Shown: in pieces, positions 63,336-64,000 of the stretch
How the letters are laid out: each line of letters begins with the position of its first letter
Numbering within the stretch: the first letter of the stretch is position 1
Source: Flavobacteriales bacterium
Lineage (GTDB): Bacteria; Bacteroidota; Bacteroidia; Flavobacteriales_D; Crocinitomicaceae
Length of the DNA stretch: 64,000 nucleotides
Reading direction: 5' to 3'
Assembly: GCA_947497485.1 (NCBI GenBank)
Contig: CANMHB010000003.1
Span: forward strand, 1-64,000
The notes under the pieces: model-generated
What the model saw: only the letters and a program-made list of their open reading frames with translations
What the model was told of the DNA's origin: nothing
Database searches by the model: none
Position numbers and translations under genes: made by a program

Positions 63336-64000
63336 ATGGTTAATCAGGATATCGATTTAAAAGGAGCGTTAAGAACATATTTTGGTTTTGATAATTTCAA
63401 AGGCGAACAAGAGAGTATCATTCAAAATGTTTTAAATGGACGTAATACTTTTGTAATTATGCCGACTGGAGGTGGTAAATCGATGTGTTATCAATTACCA
63501 TCACTTCTAATGGATGGTACATCAATAATTGTTTCTCCATTGATTGCACTAATGAAAAATCAAGTTGATGCGATAAGGAACGTAAGTGATAATGAAAGTG
63601 TAGCTCACTTTTTAAATTCATCGCTCTCTAAAAATGAAATTTCTCAGGTTAAAAAGGATATTCAATCGGGTAAAACAAAAATGTTATATGTTGCCCCTGA
63701 ATCTTTAACGAAGCAAGAATACATTGATTTTCTAACGAGCGTTGATATTTCTTTTTTCGCAATTGATGAGGCACACTGTATTTCAGAATGGGGACATGAT
63801 TTCCGTCCTGAATATAGAAGATTGAGAGAAATATTTGAGCGTATTTCAAATGTTCCAATAATTGCTTTAACCGCGACCGCTACTCCAAAAGTTCAATTGG
63901 ACATTCAGAAAAATTTGAATATGCTAGATGCAGATCTTTTCAAATCTTCATTCAATCGCGATAATCTCTATTACGAAATACGTCCGAAACGTGATATTGA
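63336..64000 (+). CDS. recQ: ATP-dependent DNA helicase RecQ (3' end outside window)
   Basis: At least 221 residues from ATG 63336. The Q motif region is LRTYFGFDNFKGEQESII, Walker A is MPTGGGKSMCYQLP, motif Ia is SPLIALMKNQVDAI, motif II is IDEAHCISEWGHDFRPEYR (DEAH), and motif III is IIALTATATPKVQLDI. RecQ unwinds DNA 3' to 5' in repair. The helicase C-terminal, RQC and HRDC parts would lie beyond base 64000. Confidence 0.96.
   Translation, partial: MVNQDIDLKGALRTYFGFDNFKGEQESIIQNVLNGRNTFVIMPTGGGKSMCYQLPSLLMDGTSIIVSPLIALMKNQVDAIRNVSDNESVAHFLNSSLSKNEISQVKKDIQSGKTKMLYVAPESLTKQEYIDFLTSVDISFFAIDEAHCISEWGHDFRPEYRRLREIFERISNVPIIALTATATPKVQLDIQKNLNMLDADLFKSSFNRDNLYYEIRPKRDI

Overview
The window reads as a chromosomal segment of a low-GC member of the Bacteroidota, most likely Flavobacteriia (a Crocinitomicaceae/Fluviicola-like organism is my best guess from gene content, not proven). 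The reasons are -7 promoter boxes of the Bacteroidota form TAnnTTTG, a type IX secretion (T9SS) type B C-terminal domain, and lineage-typical families (DUF5606, DUF4301, DUF3822, DUF4836-like, VTC+DUF4956, fused IcmF mutase). No insertion sequence, prophage or CRISPR array was seen.

Positions 1-10176 are one giant minus-strand gene whose 3' end lies outside the window. It encodes at least 3392 residues: a signal peptide, an FG-GAP/VCBS-like N-terminal region, then ten thrombospondin-type-3-like calcium-binding linkers alternating with beta-rich modules of several types (A, B and unrelated U modules). Divergent from it is a two-component pair (propeller histidine kinase plus LuxR-type regulator), then a minus-strand tRNA-Arg(UCG) with an unusual U19-A56 pair.

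Positions 14155-15266 hold the rpsF-rpsR-rplI ribosomal operon with a clear promoter and terminator. Positions 15352-18537 are a minus-strand accessory envelope cluster: secreted protein, YARHG lipoprotein, M15-like peptidase lipoprotein, an orphan 282-residue protein behind a 10-bp polypurine repeat, and a small orphan. Next come DUF5606, an M3 peptidase, ung, hemE, an OmpA-like protein, an HMA-like small secreted protein coupled to a T9SS-exported propeller protein, and the 1126-residue IcmF mutase.

Positions 30044-43685 are mostly housekeeping: DUF4956/VTC, MscS, MazG, a PagL-like deacylase, a GIN-domain lipoprotein, a DUF4836-like lipoprotein, trmB, a glycosyltransferase, gatC, plsC, trpS, and the DUF3822-rsmD-coaD chain followed by a thioredoxin-fold protein. 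Positions 43777-64000 hold a RecD-like helicase, a large orphan secreted protein, clpC, gyrA, a TPR protein, a COG4529 flavoprotein, a beta-helix lipoprotein, an ECF sigma/putative anti-sigma operon, a methyltransferase, DUF4301, a secreted beta-rich protein, a NifU-like Fe-S scaffold and the 5' part of recQ.

Two cross-cutting observations stand out. Several genes have a TAnnTTTG box only 3-7 nt before the start codon, so their mRNAs should be leaderless. The giant surface protein looks like a shuffled mosaic assembled by recombination between similar modules.
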